Shown here in pieces: positions 43,715-53,114 of a DNA stretch of 64,000 bases. The stretch is from positions 1,860,001 to 1,924,000 of the forward strand of contig OY970234.1 of NCBI GenBank assembly GCA_963714125.1, read 5' to 3'. How positions within the stretch are numbered: the stretch's first letter is position 1; each line of letters starts with the position of its first letter. Under the pieces are notes generated by a model. That model saw only the letters and a program-made list of their open reading frames with translations. It was not told the origin of the DNA and ran no database searches. The DNA comes from CAWCAW01 sp963714125. Its GTDB lineage: Bacteria; Actinomycetota; Acidimicrobiia; Acidimicrobiales; UBA8190. The position numbers and the translations under genes were made by a program.

Positions 43715-44611
43715 ATGGACTGGGAACTCGAGGCGTTCTCCCGGTCGCTCGGCGGACGGGCCCCGGCCACTGTGCGTGCGTATTCGGGCGACATGCGCTC
43801 CTTTGTGCAGTGGGCTGAGCGCGGCGTGGCGAGCGGACCATGTGATGTCGATCGCCTCGTGTTGCGTCGCTACCTTGCCTTTTTGACGACGCGCCGCCAT
43901 GCGCGCACAACCATCGCTCGCAAGGCCGCCGCGTTGCGCGCGTACTTTGCGTGGATGCAACGCCGGGGAACACTCGCCGTCGATCCGGCTCGTCGTCTGG
44001 TCGCTCCCGGCGGTGGATCGCGCCTCCCCCGTGTACTTGATCGGGCTGAACTGGCGGAGATGCTTGACGAAGGCACCGTCATCGACGAGGCGGATTCCGG
44101 GGCCGGAATCGGTCGTGCCCTGCAAGCCCGCGATGACGCCGTGCTGGAACTTCTCTACGGGTCGGGACTTCGGGTCGCCGAGCTGTGCGGCCTCGACATC
44201 GACGATGTCGACATCAAAGATCGCACCGTTCGAGTGATGGGCAAAGGAAGCCGCGAGCGTCGAGTGCCCATGCACGGGTTGTGTGCGCAGCGGGTGACGC
44301 ACTGGCTCGAAGACGGCCGCCGGACCATGCAGCTGCACTCGTCGCCGGCGGCCGCCATGTTCTTCAATCGAAAGGGGAACCGGTTGGGATCGCGTGACGT
44401 TCGCCGCATTCTCGACCGGCGTTCCCCGGTGCCTACCCACCCCCATGCGTTGCGCCACAGCTACGCCACCCACCTTCTCGATGGGGGCGCGGACCTGCGG
44501 GTCGTCCAGGAACTGCTGGGTCATGCCAGCTTGCAGACGACCCAGGTCTACACTCATGTCAGCAAAGAACGGTTGCTCTCGGTGTACGGGGCGACCCATC
44601 CCCGTGCCTAG
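43715..44611 (+). CDS. xerC: Tyrosine recombinase XerC-like
   Basis: 298 aa. The N-terminal SAM-like core-binding domain is followed by the catalytic domain with all active residues: Arg153 (GSGLRVAEL), Lys177 (MGKGSRERR), His244 and Arg247 (HALRHSYATH), His270 and nucleophile Tyr279 (QVYTH). It resolves chromosome dimers at dif with a partner recombinase. Placement before the WhiG-type sigma factor and rpsB is the common actinobacterial order, so this is a housekeeping recombinase and not a mobile-element integrase. Confidence 0.93.
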   Translation: MDWELEAFSRSLGGRAPATVRAYSGDMRSFVQWAERGVASGPCDVDRLVLRRYLAFLTTRRHARTTIARKAAALRAYFAWMQRRGTLAVDPARRLVAPGGGSRLPRVLDRAELAEMLDEGTVIDEADSGAGIGRALQARDDAVLELLYGSGLRVAELCGLDIDDVDIKDRTVRVMGKGSRERRVPMHGLCAQRVTHWLEDGRRTMQLHSSPAAAMFFNRKGNRLGSRDVRRILDRRSPVPTHPHALRHSYATHLLDGGADLRVVQELLGHASLQTTQVYTHVSKERLLSVYGATHPRA

Positions 44612-44620
44612 GTGGAGGCA

Positions 44621-45475
44621 GTGACTACGGACGAAGACGCACACGCCACTGCTCGCCTGTGGGCGGAGTACAAGGCTGACGGCGAGCGGCGCATACGCGA
44701 CCAGCTCATTGTCTTGTACTCGCCCCTGGTGAAGTACGTCGCCGCCCGCGTTGCGGTCGGGCTGCCTCAGCACGTCGACGGGTCGGACCTGGTCAGCTAC
44801 GGGATCATCGGGCTCATCGACGCCATCGACCGCTTCGACCCGGTTCGCCAGGTCAAGTTCGAGACGTACGCCATTCCCCGCATCCGCGGGGCCATCATCG
44901 ACGAGCTGCGCGCCATCGACTGGGTGCCGCGATCGGTCCGAGCCAAGGCCCGGGCCGTGGAGCAGGCCTATGCCGCCTTGGAGGCGAGCTTGCTGCGCAC
45001 CCCGAATGACTCCGAAGTAGCGGCCGAGCTCGGCATCTCGGAGTCCGACCTGCAGGACATCCTTCGTCAGATCTCGTTTGTGGGTGTGGCCGCCCTCGAC
45101 GAGGTCTTCATGGTCGGTGGCGACCGGACCGATCGCACCACCCTGGGCGACACCATCCCCGACTCGACGGCCGGACCGGTGGCCATGTTCGAGGACAAGG
45201 AGTCCAAGGAGATCCTGGGCCAGGCCATCATGCAGCTCGGGGAGCGAGAGCGCACCGTGTTGTCGCTGTACTACTACGAGGGTCTGACCCTGGCCGAGAT
45301 CGGCGAGATCCTCGGCGTGACCGAGAGCCGGGTGTGCCAGATCCACACCAAGGCTGTCCTGCAGCTGCGAGCTCGACTCAGTGATCGGCGCCCCGACGGC
45401 ACCGACACCCGGGGGCCGGGCAAGGCGTCGGGCAACAGGCGGGGCGAACGCCCCAGCGTCGCCGCCGCCGGCTGA
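44621..45475 (+). CDS. whiG: FliA/WhiG-family RNA polymerase sigma factor
   Basis: 284 aa. Sigma regions 2 ([21 protein letters not shown] then [14 protein letters not shown]), 3 ([19 protein letters not shown]) and 4 ([36 protein letters not shown]) are complete. WhiG controls sporulation in Streptomyces; FliA controls flagella elsewhere. No flagellar genes are in view, so the regulon is unknown. AGGTGGAGG precedes the GTG at 44621; an in-frame GTG at 44612, right after the xerC stop, is the alternative. Ends in a basic Pro/Gly tail. Confidence 0.92.
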   Translation: MTTDEDAHATARLWAEYKADGERRIRDQLIVLYSPLVKYVAARVAVGLPQHVDGSDLVSYGIIGLIDAIDRFDPVRQVKFETYAIPRIRGAIIDELRAIDWVPRSVRAKARAVEQAYAALEASLLRTPNDSEVAAELGISESDLQDILRQISFVGVAALDEVFMVGGDRTDRTTLGDTIPDSTAGPVAMFEDKESKEILGQAIMQLGERERTVLSLYYYEGLTLAEIGEILGVTESRVCQIHTKAVLQLRARLSDRRPDGTDTRGPGKASGNRRGERPSVAAAG

Positions 45476-45482
45476 AGCACCC

Positions 45483-45501
45483 GGGGAGCCTCGGGCTCCT
45501 C
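45483..45501 (+). terminator. GC-rich hairpin after the sigma factor gene
   Basis: GGAGCC and GGCTCC pair around a TCG loop, extended by further wobble and GC pairs. It starts 8 bases after the stop codon. No T-tract follows, so it may only slow polymerase or protect the mRNA 3' end. Confidence 0.35.
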
Positions 45502-45653
45502 GCCGCGACGACCCCATCGGCTGTCGGCTACCATCAAGGTTCTTCGTCGTCCGGCGGAGAACGCTCATAAAAACCGAAGCACCCAGGCGCGTCCACGGTC
45601 GTCCCCATGGGGACGCAGCGCCGGGGAAGGTCAACCGATGGGGAGGAACAGCT

Positions 45654-46664
45654 GTGGCCGTCGTCTCGACACGGCAGCTGCTGGAGGCCGGGATGCATTT
45701 CGGCCACCAGACGCGCCGGTGGAACCCGAAAATGCGCCGCTACATCTTGGGCGAGCGCAACGGGATCTACATCATCGATCTGAAGGAAACCCTCAAGGGT
45801 CTGGAGACCTCGTACGCGTACGTGCGCGACCTGGTGGCCGGGGGTGGGGTGCTTTTGTTTGTCGGCACCAAGAAGCAGACCCAAGGTCCCATCGCCACCT
45901 ATGCCCGCGCCTGCGGGATGCCATTCGTGAACGAGCGCTGGTTGGGCGGCATGCTCACCAACTTCTCCACCATCTCGTCGCGCACGGGCAAGCTCCGTGA
46001 GTACGAGGGCATGGAGCGAGCCCATGACTTCGACGCCATGCCAAAAAAAGAAGGCCTCCGGCACCGCCGCGAGCTCGAGAAGCTGCGCCGCAACCTCGGC
46101 GGTATCCGCGACCTGGACCGCTTGCCCGACGCCATCTTCGTGATCGACACCAAGAAGGAGCACATCGCCGTCACCGAGGCGAACAAGCTCAAGCTGCCCA
46201 TCGTGGCCGTGGTGGACACCAACTGCGACCCCGACGTCGTCTCCTATGTCATTCCGGGCAACGACGACGCCATCCGCTCCGGCGCCCTTATGTGCCGGGT
46301 CATGGCGGAAGCGGTCGTGGAAGGACGTTGGATCAACGAGCACCGTCGGGCCGCAACTCCGGCCCCGGCGCCGTCCCCGTCCGCTCCGACCCGCAGGAGC
46401 GCGCCCGCCGAGGCCCCGGCCAAGGCGGCCGAAGCCCCCGTCGTCGAAGCGGCGGCTCCGGAAGCGGCGGCTCCCGAGGCTGGCGCGACCGAGGCAGCTC
46501 CCGCGGCCGTCGTGGCCGACGCCCCTGTGGTCGACGCCCCTGTGGTCGACGCCCCTGTGGTCGACGCCCCTGTGGTCGACACCGCATCTGAGCCCGCCCC
46601 GACCGCCACCGCTACGGCCGCCGGGGAGGCCGACGCAACGGATGCCGCCCCCCAGGAGGCTTGA
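45654..46664 (+). CDS. rpsB: 30S ribosomal protein S2 with long C-terminal extension
   Basis: 336 aa; the usual S2 is about 240-300 aa. The core is clear ([66 protein letters not shown]). After about residue 235 an Ala/Pro/Val/Glu tail of about 100 residues follows, with four tandem DAPVV units. S2 sits on the 30S back and joins late in assembly. The frame is open far upstream, but GTG 45654 with GGGGAGG 8 bases before it and the conserved N-terminus fix the start. tsf follows after 6 bases. Confidence 0.96.
   Translation: MAVVSTRQLLEAGMHFGHQTRRWNPKMRRYILGERNGIYIIDLKETLKGLETSYAYVRDLVAGGGVLLFVGTKKQTQGPIATYARACGMPFVNERWLGGMLTNFSTISSRTGKLREYEGMERAHDFDAMPKKEGLRHRRELEKLRRNLGGIRDLDRLPDAIFVIDTKKEHIAVTEANKLKLPIVAVVDTNCDPDVVSYVIPGNDDAIRSGALMCRVMAEAVVEGRWINEHRRAATPAPAPSPSAPTRRSAPAEAPAKAAEAPVVEAAAPEAAAPEAGATEAAPAAVVADAPVVDAPVVDAPVVDAPVVDTASEPAPTATATAAGEADATDAAPQEA
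46512..46580 (+). repeat. 15-bp tandem repeat in the rpsB tail
   Basis: GTGGTCGACGCCCCT occurs three times in perfect tandem after one copy with a single change (GTGGCCGAC...), then a partial copy. It encodes VVDAP units. Such in-frame repeats can expand or shrink by slippage without breaking the gene. Confidence 0.9.
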
Positions 46665-46670
46665 TCAGCC

Positions 46671-47465
46671 ATGCCGGCATTTACTGCCAAAGACGTCCAA
46701 CGACTGCGCCAGGAGACGGGCGCGGGCATGCTCGACGCCAAGCGAGCTCTGGAAGCCAACGACGGGGACTTTGACTCGGCCCGCGTGTGGCTTCGCGAGC
46801 AAGGGTTGGCCAGCTCGGCCAAGCGTGCCGACCGTGAAGCCTCCGAAGGTGCCGTGGCCCTGGTCGTGACTCCCGCCGCGGCGGCGATCGTGTCCCTGCG
46901 TTGCGAGACCGACTTCGTGGCCAAGGCCGACGATTTCGTGGCGTTGGTCAACGAACTGGCCCAGTTGGTGGCCGACAAGGGAGAAGCAGCCCTGTCGGAG
47001 CGCACCGAGGCCGTTGACAACCTGCGTACGACGCTGAAAGAGAACATCTCGGTGGGCAAGGTGGTCCGTTTCGAGACCGCCGCCGACAGTGTGCTGGGCG
47101 ATTACCTGCACATCCAGGCCGGCCGCGGCGTCTACGCCGTACTCGTCGAAATGCGCAACGGCTCGGCCGAACTCGCCCACGACGTGGCCGTCCATATCGC
47201 CTTCGGTAAGCCCACCTATCTTCGCCGCGAGGACGTCCCGGCCGAGGAAGTGGCGGCCGAGCGCGAGGTCATCGAGAACATCTCCCGTAACGAAGGAAAA
47301 CCCGACGCCGCACTGGCCAAAGTCGTCGAGGGCCGCTTGCAAGGGTGGTTCAAGGAACGCGTCCTCCTCGAGCAGCCCTACGCCAAGGACGACAAGCGTT
47401 CCATCGCCGACTTGATCGGAGACGCCGAGATCGTGCGTTTCGACCAGGTCGGGGCGGGTGCTTGA
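46671..47465 (+). CDS. tsf: Elongation factor Ts
   Basis: 264 aa. The N-terminal UBA-like domain (VQRLRQETGAGMLDAKRALEA) and the TDFVAK motif that inserts into EF-Tu are present (LRCETDFVAKADDF, about residues 76-89). EF-Ts is the nucleotide exchange factor of EF-Tu. It follows rpsB after 6 bases, as in nearly all bacteria. pyrH begins 57 bases later. Confidence 0.97.
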   Translation: MPAFTAKDVQRLRQETGAGMLDAKRALEANDGDFDSARVWLREQGLASSAKRADREASEGAVALVVTPAAAAIVSLRCETDFVAKADDFVALVNELAQLVADKGEAALSERTEAVDNLRTTLKENISVGKVVRFETAADSVLGDYLHIQAGRGVYAVLVEMRNGSAELAHDVAVHIAFGKPTYLRREDVPAEEVAAEREVIENISRNEGKPDAALAKVVEGRLQGWFKERVLLEQPYAKDDKRSIADLIGDAEIVRFDQVGAGA

Positions 47466-47522
47466 GCGCCTCCGAGACGACGGCTGGTGGTAGTACCACA
47501 GAGCACGACGGGGGAGAACACG

Positions 47523-48239
47523 GTGCAACGACGCCGTCTGGTCCTCAAGATGTCGGGCGAGGCGCTGGCCTCCTCGGCCTCCGACGAGACCATCGACGCC
47601 GGCGTAGTGGAGCAACTGGCCCGGGAGATCGCCGCCACCGTTGAGGACCTCCACTTGGAGCTCGCCATCATGGTGGGCGGCGGCAATATTTGGCGGGGCT
47701 CCACCGGAGCAGGCCAGGGGATTGACCGCACCACGTCGGACACGATGGGCATGCTCGGCACTGTCATCAACGCCTTGGCCCTCCAAGACGCCATCGAGCG
47801 CCACGGGCGACCCACCCGAGTCCTGTCTGCCGTGCACATGGCCCAGGTAGCCGAGCCCTACATCCGGCGCCGCGCCGTGCGCCATCTGGAGAAGGGGCGT
47901 GTCGTCATCTTCGCGGCGGGCATGGGCAACCCGTATTTCACCACCGACACCTCGGCCGCCCTGCGAGCTGCGGAGATCGAGGCCGAGCTGCTGCTCAAGG
48001 GCACCCATTCGGGCGTCGACGGCGTCTACAGCGCCGACCCCAAGCTCGACCCCGGGGCTCGGCGTTATGAGACCCTCGGGTTCATGGACGTGGTCAACCA
48101 GGATCTCCGGGTCATGGACATGACTGCGATTACCTTCTGCAAGGACAATGGCCTACCCGTACTGGTCTTCGATCTCATGGGACCTGGCAACCTCCGTCGC
48201 GCCCTCGCCGGCGAGGAGATCGGTACGCTGATCAAGTGA
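47523..48239 (+). CDS. pyrH: Uridylate kinase
   Basis: 238 aa, hexameric amino-acid-kinase fold enzyme phosphorylating UMP. Motifs include RRRLVLKMSGEALA, MVGGGNIWRG and GVDGVYSADPK. GTG 47523 is preceded by GGGGGAG with 7-base spacing and gives the usual N-terminus; the frame is open 12 codons further upstream. The stop overlaps the frr start (GTGA), so the two are coupled. Confidence 0.97.
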   Translation: MQRRRLVLKMSGEALASSASDETIDAGVVEQLAREIAATVEDLHLELAIMVGGGNIWRGSTGAGQGIDRTTSDTMGMLGTVINALALQDAIERHGRPTRVLSAVHMAQVAEPYIRRRAVRHLEKGRVVIFAAGMGNPYFTTDTSAALRAAEIEAELLLKGTHSGVDGVYSADPKLDPGARRYETLGFMDVVNQDLRVMDMTAITFCKDNGLPVLVFDLMGPGNLRRALAGEEIGTLIK

Positions 48240-48808
48240 CCGACGAGGAGCTCGGTGCGGTAGTACTGGCGGATGCCCATGACCGCATGGAGAGGGCCGT
48301 TGCCCATACCCAGGCCGACTTCGGCGGGGTGCGCACTGGGCGGGCCACGGCCGGGATCGTCGAGCACATGAGGGTCGACATCTACGGGGCCGAGGTGGAA
48401 CTGCGCACGGTGGCGGGGCTGAGCGTTCCCGAAGCCCGATTGCTTGTCATCTCGCCCTATGACAAGTCGACGCTGGGGTCGATCGAAAAGGCCCTGCAGT
48501 CGTCGGACTTGGGCATCACGCCATCGAACGACGGCAACGTGATCCGGTTGAACTTCCCCCCGCTCACCGAGGAGCGGCGTAAGGAATTGGTGAAGGTTGT
48601 GCGGCACAAGGCCGAGGAAGGGCGCATCGCCATCCGGAACTTGCGACGCGCCGCTCGCCATGAGCTCGAGACGCTCGAGCATGACGGCGATCTTTCCTCC
48701 GATGACCTTGAGCGCGCCGAGCGCGAGCTCGAAAAGCTCACCCACGACATGGTGGCGGCTGTCGACAAGCACCTAGCCCATAAAGAGCAGGAACTACTCG
48801 CAATATGA
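48236..48808 (+). CDS. frr: Ribosome recycling factor
   Basis: 190 aa, typical length. The three-helix-bundle signature is present (DFGGVRTGRATAGIVEHMRVD, and RRKELVKVVRHKAEEGRIAIRNLRR). With EF-G it splits post-termination ribosomes. It overlaps pyrH through GTGA. The cdsA start lies about 33 bases downstream. Confidence 0.97.
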   Translation: MTDEELGAVVLADAHDRMERAVAHTQADFGGVRTGRATAGIVEHMRVDIYGAEVELRTVAGLSVPEARLLVISPYDKSTLGSIEKALQSSDLGITPSNDGNVIRLNFPPLTEERRKELVKVVRHKAEEGRIAIRNLRRAARHELETLEHDGDLSSDDLERAERELEKLTHDMVAAVDKHLAHKEQELLAI

Positions 48809-48841
48809 GCCGTGACTCGGCGGGGACCTGACGGAGGGGAC

Positions 48842-50647
48842 GTGGACGAGGACGACGAGTACGGCAATCAACGAGAGTCCGACGCTCCGGGCGATCCTCC
48901 CACCGAGCGCGTCCGCATCATCGGGGCACAGCCCGCCGGGTCGATGACCAGCGGCGAGGTCCCTGTGCGGCCGAACGTGGTCGAGGAGCGCTTCCACGGT
49001 TTCGACGAGATGCTCGACACCACCTCCGAGCCCACCTTGATCGGCTCGAGCTCCATCTCCTCGAGCGAAGAGACGTTGTGGGTTGAGGAGATTGACGTAG
49101 AGGTCCTCGACACGCCGAGCTCGATCGGTGGGTTGATCGATTCGGAACCCGATGACCCCGAGCCCGATGACGCAGAGCCCGATGACGCAGAGCCCGAGGT
49201 GTTCGCCACTTCCCCTCAGCTGCCCCATTGGACCGACCCCCCCACGGGCCAGGTGCCGGCCATCCTCGACCGCCGTACTGACCAGGAGGCGGAGGAGGAG
49301 TCCTGGACCCAACTCGGTGACTCGGGGCCCTCGTGGCGCACCAGCGACCGGGAGTGGGAGGACAACACCTTTGAGCCGGCGCTGCTGGCTGATGATCAGA
49401 CCAGGATGGGGGCGCTGGAGGACACTCCGGTGGAACAGCGCCGTCCCTGGGAGTTCGGCAACTTGGCCAATGCGGGGGGTCCGTCGGCCGACGAGGACAC
49501 CACCACCAGTTCGTGGTGGGAGGACGATGAAGCGGTCGAGCGCCTGGACGACGCCGATCGGCCCGCGGCCCGATCCTCGGTGGGGTCAGACCTCGTCTCG
49601 GGCACCACAGTGATGCCCGAGACAACCTCCGTGCCGGTCAGGGAAGCGGTCACCGCCATCAGTTCGTCGCCGCTACGGCGCACCGAGTCGCCTCTGGCGC
49701 CGCCGGCCGGACCCCGAGTGTCGGGGCGCGGTGCCGGCCGGCGAGGCTCGGCCGGGCCGGGAGCGGCCGGGGCGGGGGCGGGAGCAACAGCGGCGTCCGG
49801 TGCGACGGGCCCGGCCCCTGCGGCGGGGGGGAGTCGGAACCTGCGCATCGCCGTATCCACCGGCATAGGGGTGGCCGCCGTAGCGCTGGCCTGCCTCAAG
49901 TTGGGTGCGTTGTCCAGCATGGTGCTATCCACCGTCATCGTGACGTTGGCGGCAGCCGAGTACTACGCCGCGGTGCGCCGAGCCGGCCACCGGCCTGCCA
50001 CGTTGCTGGGTCTGGTGGCCACCGTGGCCGCCATGGTGGTGGCCTATACCAAAGGCGTCACCGGCGTCCCTTTGGTGCTGGCTTTGATGGTGATGGCCTC
50101 GTTGGTCTGGTATCTCGTCGGCGCCGAGCAAGGGTCGGCCCTCGACGGCATGTCGGTCACGGTCTTCGGTTTTGCCTGGATCGGGCTGCTCGGGGCGTTC
50201 GCCTCTTTGATGCTGGCCCCCAGCCAATACCCGCATCGCCATGGCGTGGCCTTCCTTTTGGGGGCCGGCGTGGCCGTGGTGGGCGAGGACGTGGGCGCGC
50301 TCGTTGTCGGCCGCTGGTTGGGACGCCATCGAATGGCACCCGGCGTTTCGCCCAACAAAACCTGGGAGGGATTTGCCGGCGGTGCCGTGCTGGCCGTGGT
50401 GCTGTCGGTTGCCATCACCGGCCAGGTACACCCCTGGACGCCGGCCAAGGCGGCCGTGCTCGGCGTGGTGGCCGCCGTGCTGGCGCCGCTCGGCGATCTC
50501 TGTGAGTCGCTCGTGAAGCGGGAGCTGCGGCTGAAGGACATGGGGTCGTTGTTGCCTGGGCACGGAGGTGTCCTCGACCGCTTCGACGCCATGCTGTTCG
50601 TGTTGCCCGCCACGTACTATCTCGTCCGGGTGCTGCATCTCGGGTGA
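48842..50647 (+). CDS. cdsA: Phosphatidate cytidylyltransferase with a very long acidic N-terminal extension
   Basis: 601 aa, about twice the usual 270-310. The C-terminal core (from about residue 333) has seven or eight membrane helices and the CdsA signature: SPNKTWEGFAGG and LGDLCESLVKRELRLKDMGS, with the metal-binding Asp in LDRFDA. It makes CDP-diacylglycerol for all phospholipids. The first 330 or so residues are soluble and disordered: acidic and Ser-rich (tandem EPDDA units), several Trp-containing blocks, then Gly/Ala-rich before the membrane. GTG 48842 has GGAGGGG close upstream; GTG 48812 is in frame but lacks one. The extension's role is unknown. Confidence 0.92.
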   Translation: MDEDDEYGNQRESDAPGDPPTERVRIIGAQPAGSMTSGEVPVRPNVVEERFHGFDEMLDTTSEPTLIGSSSISSSEETLWVEEIDVEVLDTPSSIGGLIDSEPDDPEPDDAEPDDAEPEVFATSPQLPHWTDPPTGQVPAILDRRTDQEAEEESWTQLGDSGPSWRTSDREWEDNTFEPALLADDQTRMGALEDTPVEQRRPWEFGNLANAGGPSADEDTTTSSWWEDDEAVERLDDADRPAARSSVGSDLVSGTTVMPETTSVPVREAVTAISSSPLRRTESPLAPPAGPRVSGRGAGRRGSAGPGAAGAGAGATAASGATGPAPAAGGSRNLRIAVSTGIGVAAVALACLKLGALSSMVLSTVIVTLAAAEYYAAVRRAGHRPATLLGLVATVAAMVVAYTKGVTGVPLVLALMVMASLVWYLVGAEQGSALDGMSVTVFGFAWIGLLGAFASLMLAPSQYPHRHGVAFLLGAGVAVVGEDVGALVVGRWLGRHRMAPGVSPNKTWEGFAGGAVLAVVLSVAITGQVHPWTPAKAAVLGVVAAVLAPLGDLCESLVKRELRLKDMGSLLPGHGGVLDRFDAMLFVLPATYYLVRVLHLG

Positions 50648-50672
50648 GGTACGTCTTCGGGGGAGCCTGGCG

Positions 50673-51833
50673 GTGACCAAGGTCGTATTGGTGGGGTCCA
50701 CGGGCTCGATTGGCACCCAAGCCGTCGAGGTCATCCGGGCCGAGCCTGATCGATTCGACGTGGCGGCCCTGGGGGCCTGGCGGTCGGTGAAAGCCTTGGC
50801 CGTCCAAGCGTGGGAGCTTCGTCCCGAGGTCGTCGCCATCGGCGACTCGTCCTGTGTGGCCGAGCTCGAGGCGTCGGTGCCGAAGGGGACCGAGGTCCTG
50901 TGTGGCCCCGAGGGGCTGGCCGAGCTGGCGCGCCGTGGCGATGTCGTGGTCAATGCCGTGGTGGGTTTTGCCGGCCTGCCCGTGACCCTGGCCGCCCTGG
51001 AGTCGGGTCGCCGACTGGCTTTGGCCAATAAGGAGTCGCTGATCGCCGGCGCTCCGGTGGTGCGTACGGCACGAGCCACCCCGGGGGCCGAAATCATCCC
51101 CGTCGACTCCGAGCACTGTGCGTTGCACCAGTGCTTGCGCTCGGGTCAGGGTCCCGAGGAGGTGGCCCGTCTGGTGGTCACCGCTTCGGGAGGACCGTTT
51201 CGCGGCTGGAGCCGGGACAAGTTGCGCTCGGTAGGGGTGGAAGACGCCCTGGCTCATCCGACGTGGCACATGGGACCGAAGATCACGGTGGACTCCTCCA
51301 CGCTCATGAACAAAGGACTCGAAGTCATCGAGGCACACGAGCTGTTCGGCATCGACTACGACCACATTGAGGTCGTCATCCATCCCCAATCGGTGGTGCA
51401 CTCCATGGTGGAGTTCACCGACGGGGCCACCGTGGCCCAGCTTTCGATGCCCGATATGCGCCTCGCCATCGGCTACGCCCTGAGCTACCCGACGCGCCTG
51501 GCGCACGCCTTTGGGGCCATCGACTGGGCTCAGCTGGCGCAGCTGGACTTCGAAGCACCCGACACCCACGTCTTCCGCTGCCTCGCCTTGGCGGTAGAGG
51601 CGGGCCGAGCCGGAGGCGTGGCCCCGGCCTGGCTGAATGCCGCTAACGAGGTGGCAGTGGCAGGATTTCTTTCCGGGCGCATCGCGTGGAGCGCGATTGC
51701 CGAGGTGGTGGAGGAGACGTTGGCGGGGTGTGAGCAGGTGCCGATGACGGTGCCCGAGGATGTCATCGAGGTGGATCGCCAGGCGCGCCAGCGCGCCGAG
51801 TTGTGCATGAGCGCACACGTGGGTGCGTCGTGA
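50673..51833 (+). CDS. dxr: 1-deoxy-D-xylulose 5-phosphate reductoisomerase
   Basis: 386 aa. NADPH site VLVGSTGSIGTQAVEVI at the start. The metal/substrate motifs ALANKESLI, VDSEHCALHQCL and LMNKGLEVIEAHELFG are intact, as is HPQSVVHSMVEF. It makes 2-C-methylerythritol 4-phosphate, committing carbon to isoprenoids. GTG 50673 with GGGGGAG upstream is preferred over earlier in-frame starts inside cdsA. The stop overlaps the rseP start (GTGA). ispG of the same pathway lies two genes on. Confidence 0.97.
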   Translation: MTKVVLVGSTGSIGTQAVEVIRAEPDRFDVAALGAWRSVKALAVQAWELRPEVVAIGDSSCVAELEASVPKGTEVLCGPEGLAELARRGDVVVNAVVGFAGLPVTLAALESGRRLALANKESLIAGAPVVRTARATPGAEIIPVDSEHCALHQCLRSGQGPEEVARLVVTASGGPFRGWSRDKLRSVGVEDALAHPTWHMGPKITVDSSTLMNKGLEVIEAHELFGIDYDHIEVVIHPQSVVHSMVEFTDGATVAQLSMPDMRLAIGYALSYPTRLAHAFGAIDWAQLAQLDFEAPDTHVFRCLALAVEAGRAGGVAPAWLNAANEVAVAGFLSGRIAWSAIAEVVEETLAGCEQVPMTVPEDVIEVDRQARQRAELCMSAHVGAS

Positions 51834-53107
51834 TCGAGACCGAAGACCCGTTGCCGCTGGACATTGTGGCGGCGCCCGTGGGTCCGTCCCCGCGTCGATC
51901 CCTGGTGCAACTGGCGGTGGGCGTCCTGGCCGTGGTGCTGGCCGCCATGGCCACGCACACGACGGACCTCCTCATCGTCATCGTCGCCATCATCATCATG
52001 ATCATGCTGCACGAGCTCGGTCACTTCGTCACCGCCAAGTGGAGCCACATGAAGGTGACCGAGTATTTCCTCGGCTTCGGGCCGCGGTTGTGGTCCGTGC
52101 GACGAGGAGAGACCGAGTACGGGATCAAAGCCATACCGGCGGGTGGCTACGTGAAGATCATCGGCATGACCAACACCGAGGTGGTGGATCCCGCCGACGA
52201 GGCGCGCACCTATCGCGAGCAGCCGTTTCATAACCGGCTTCTGGTAGCCGTGGCGGGGTCGGCCATGCACGCCATCATCGCCTTCATCCTCATCTGGGCC
52301 CTTTTCTTCAGCGTGGGCACTACGGCATCCGATGGCGGCAAGATCACCGCTTTCGCCCCCTTGGCTCATAACATTGATCCGGCGCGAGATGCCGGCCTGC
52401 GTATCGGCGACATCGTCAACGGTGTCAACGGCAAGACGGTGACATCCACCGACCAGTTGATTGACGTCATCACCCGCAGTGCCGGGCACAGCGTCACCGT
52501 CGACGTGCAACGCGACGGCAAGGCGCGCACGATCACCGTCACCCCGCAGAACGCGGCTTCCTCGAAACCCTCGTCGGCGGCGGTGGGTCGCATCGGCGTC
52601 GAACTCAGCAGCGTCAATCAGCCGGTGGGGGTGCTGTCCGCCGTGAGCTTGGCCGGATCGGGCTTCGGACATGCCGTGGTGGTGACGGGACAGGCGTTGG
52701 GGCGTCTGTTCTCCCCGAGCGGGCTCACCGCCTACGTGCACGAGTTGACCAACACCAACGCCGCCGACCGTGCCGCCAAGAGCGGGGATCGGATCCAGTC
52801 GATCTACGGGGCGGTGCGCACCGCCGACGATGCCACCCAGGCCGGCATCGTTCCCCTTATCGAGGTCCTCATCGCCCTCAACATCTCGCTGGGGATGCTC
52901 AACATGCTGCCCATGCTGCCCCTCGACGGCGGGCACGTCGCCATCGCCGTCTATGAGCGCATCCGCAGCCGCCGGGGCCGGAAATACCACGCCGATGTGA
53001 CCAAGCTCATGCCTGTCGTCTACGCCTTCGTGCTTTTTCTGGGCTTCATCGTGATCGGCGCCCTCTACCTGGACATCACGCATCCTGTCGTGGTGCGATT
53101 CCACTGA
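51830..53107 (+). CDS. rseP: RseP/RIP-type site-2 intramembrane metalloprotease
   Basis: 425 aa. Zinc site HELGH at His61, Glu62 and His65 within a membrane helix; the third ligand motif is LPLDGGH at Asp366. One PDZ domain spans about residues 170-260 (DAGLRIGDIVNGVNGKTV). It cuts membrane-bound anti-sigma factors and remnant signal peptides. GTG 51830 overlaps the dxr stop. The dxr-rseP-ispG order is standard in actinobacteria (Mycobacterium Rip1 locus). Confidence 0.95.
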   Translation: MIETEDPLPLDIVAAPVGPSPRRSLVQLAVGVLAVVLAAMATHTTDLLIVIVAIIIMIMLHELGHFVTAKWSHMKVTEYFLGFGPRLWSVRRGETEYGIKAIPAGGYVKIIGMTNTEVVDPADEARTYREQPFHNRLLVAVAGSAMHAIIAFILIWALFFSVGTTASDGGKITAFAPLAHNIDPARDAGLRIGDIVNGVNGKTVTSTDQLIDVITRSAGHSVTVDVQRDGKARTITVTPQNAASSKPSSAAVGRIGVELSSVNQPVGVLSAVSLAGSGFGHAVVVTGQALGRLFSPSGLTAYVHELTNTNAADRAAKSGDRIQSIYGAVRTADDATQAGIVPLIEVLIALNISLGMLNMLPMLPLDGGHVAIAVYERIRSRRGRKYHADVTKLMPVVYAFVLFLGFIVIGALYLDITHPVVVRFH

Positions 53108-53114
53108 GGACGTC

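Noticed and set aside
45529..45534. TACCAT as an rpsB promoter -10
   Set aside because: No TTG-like -35 at a usable distance and no extended -10; rpsB lies more than 110 bases downstream with a good ribosome binding site, so the promoter remains unassigned.
43694..45634. 646-aa open frame on the minus strand
   Set aside because: Antisense to xerC and the sigma factor, whose catalytic and DNA-binding motifs are intact on the plus strand.
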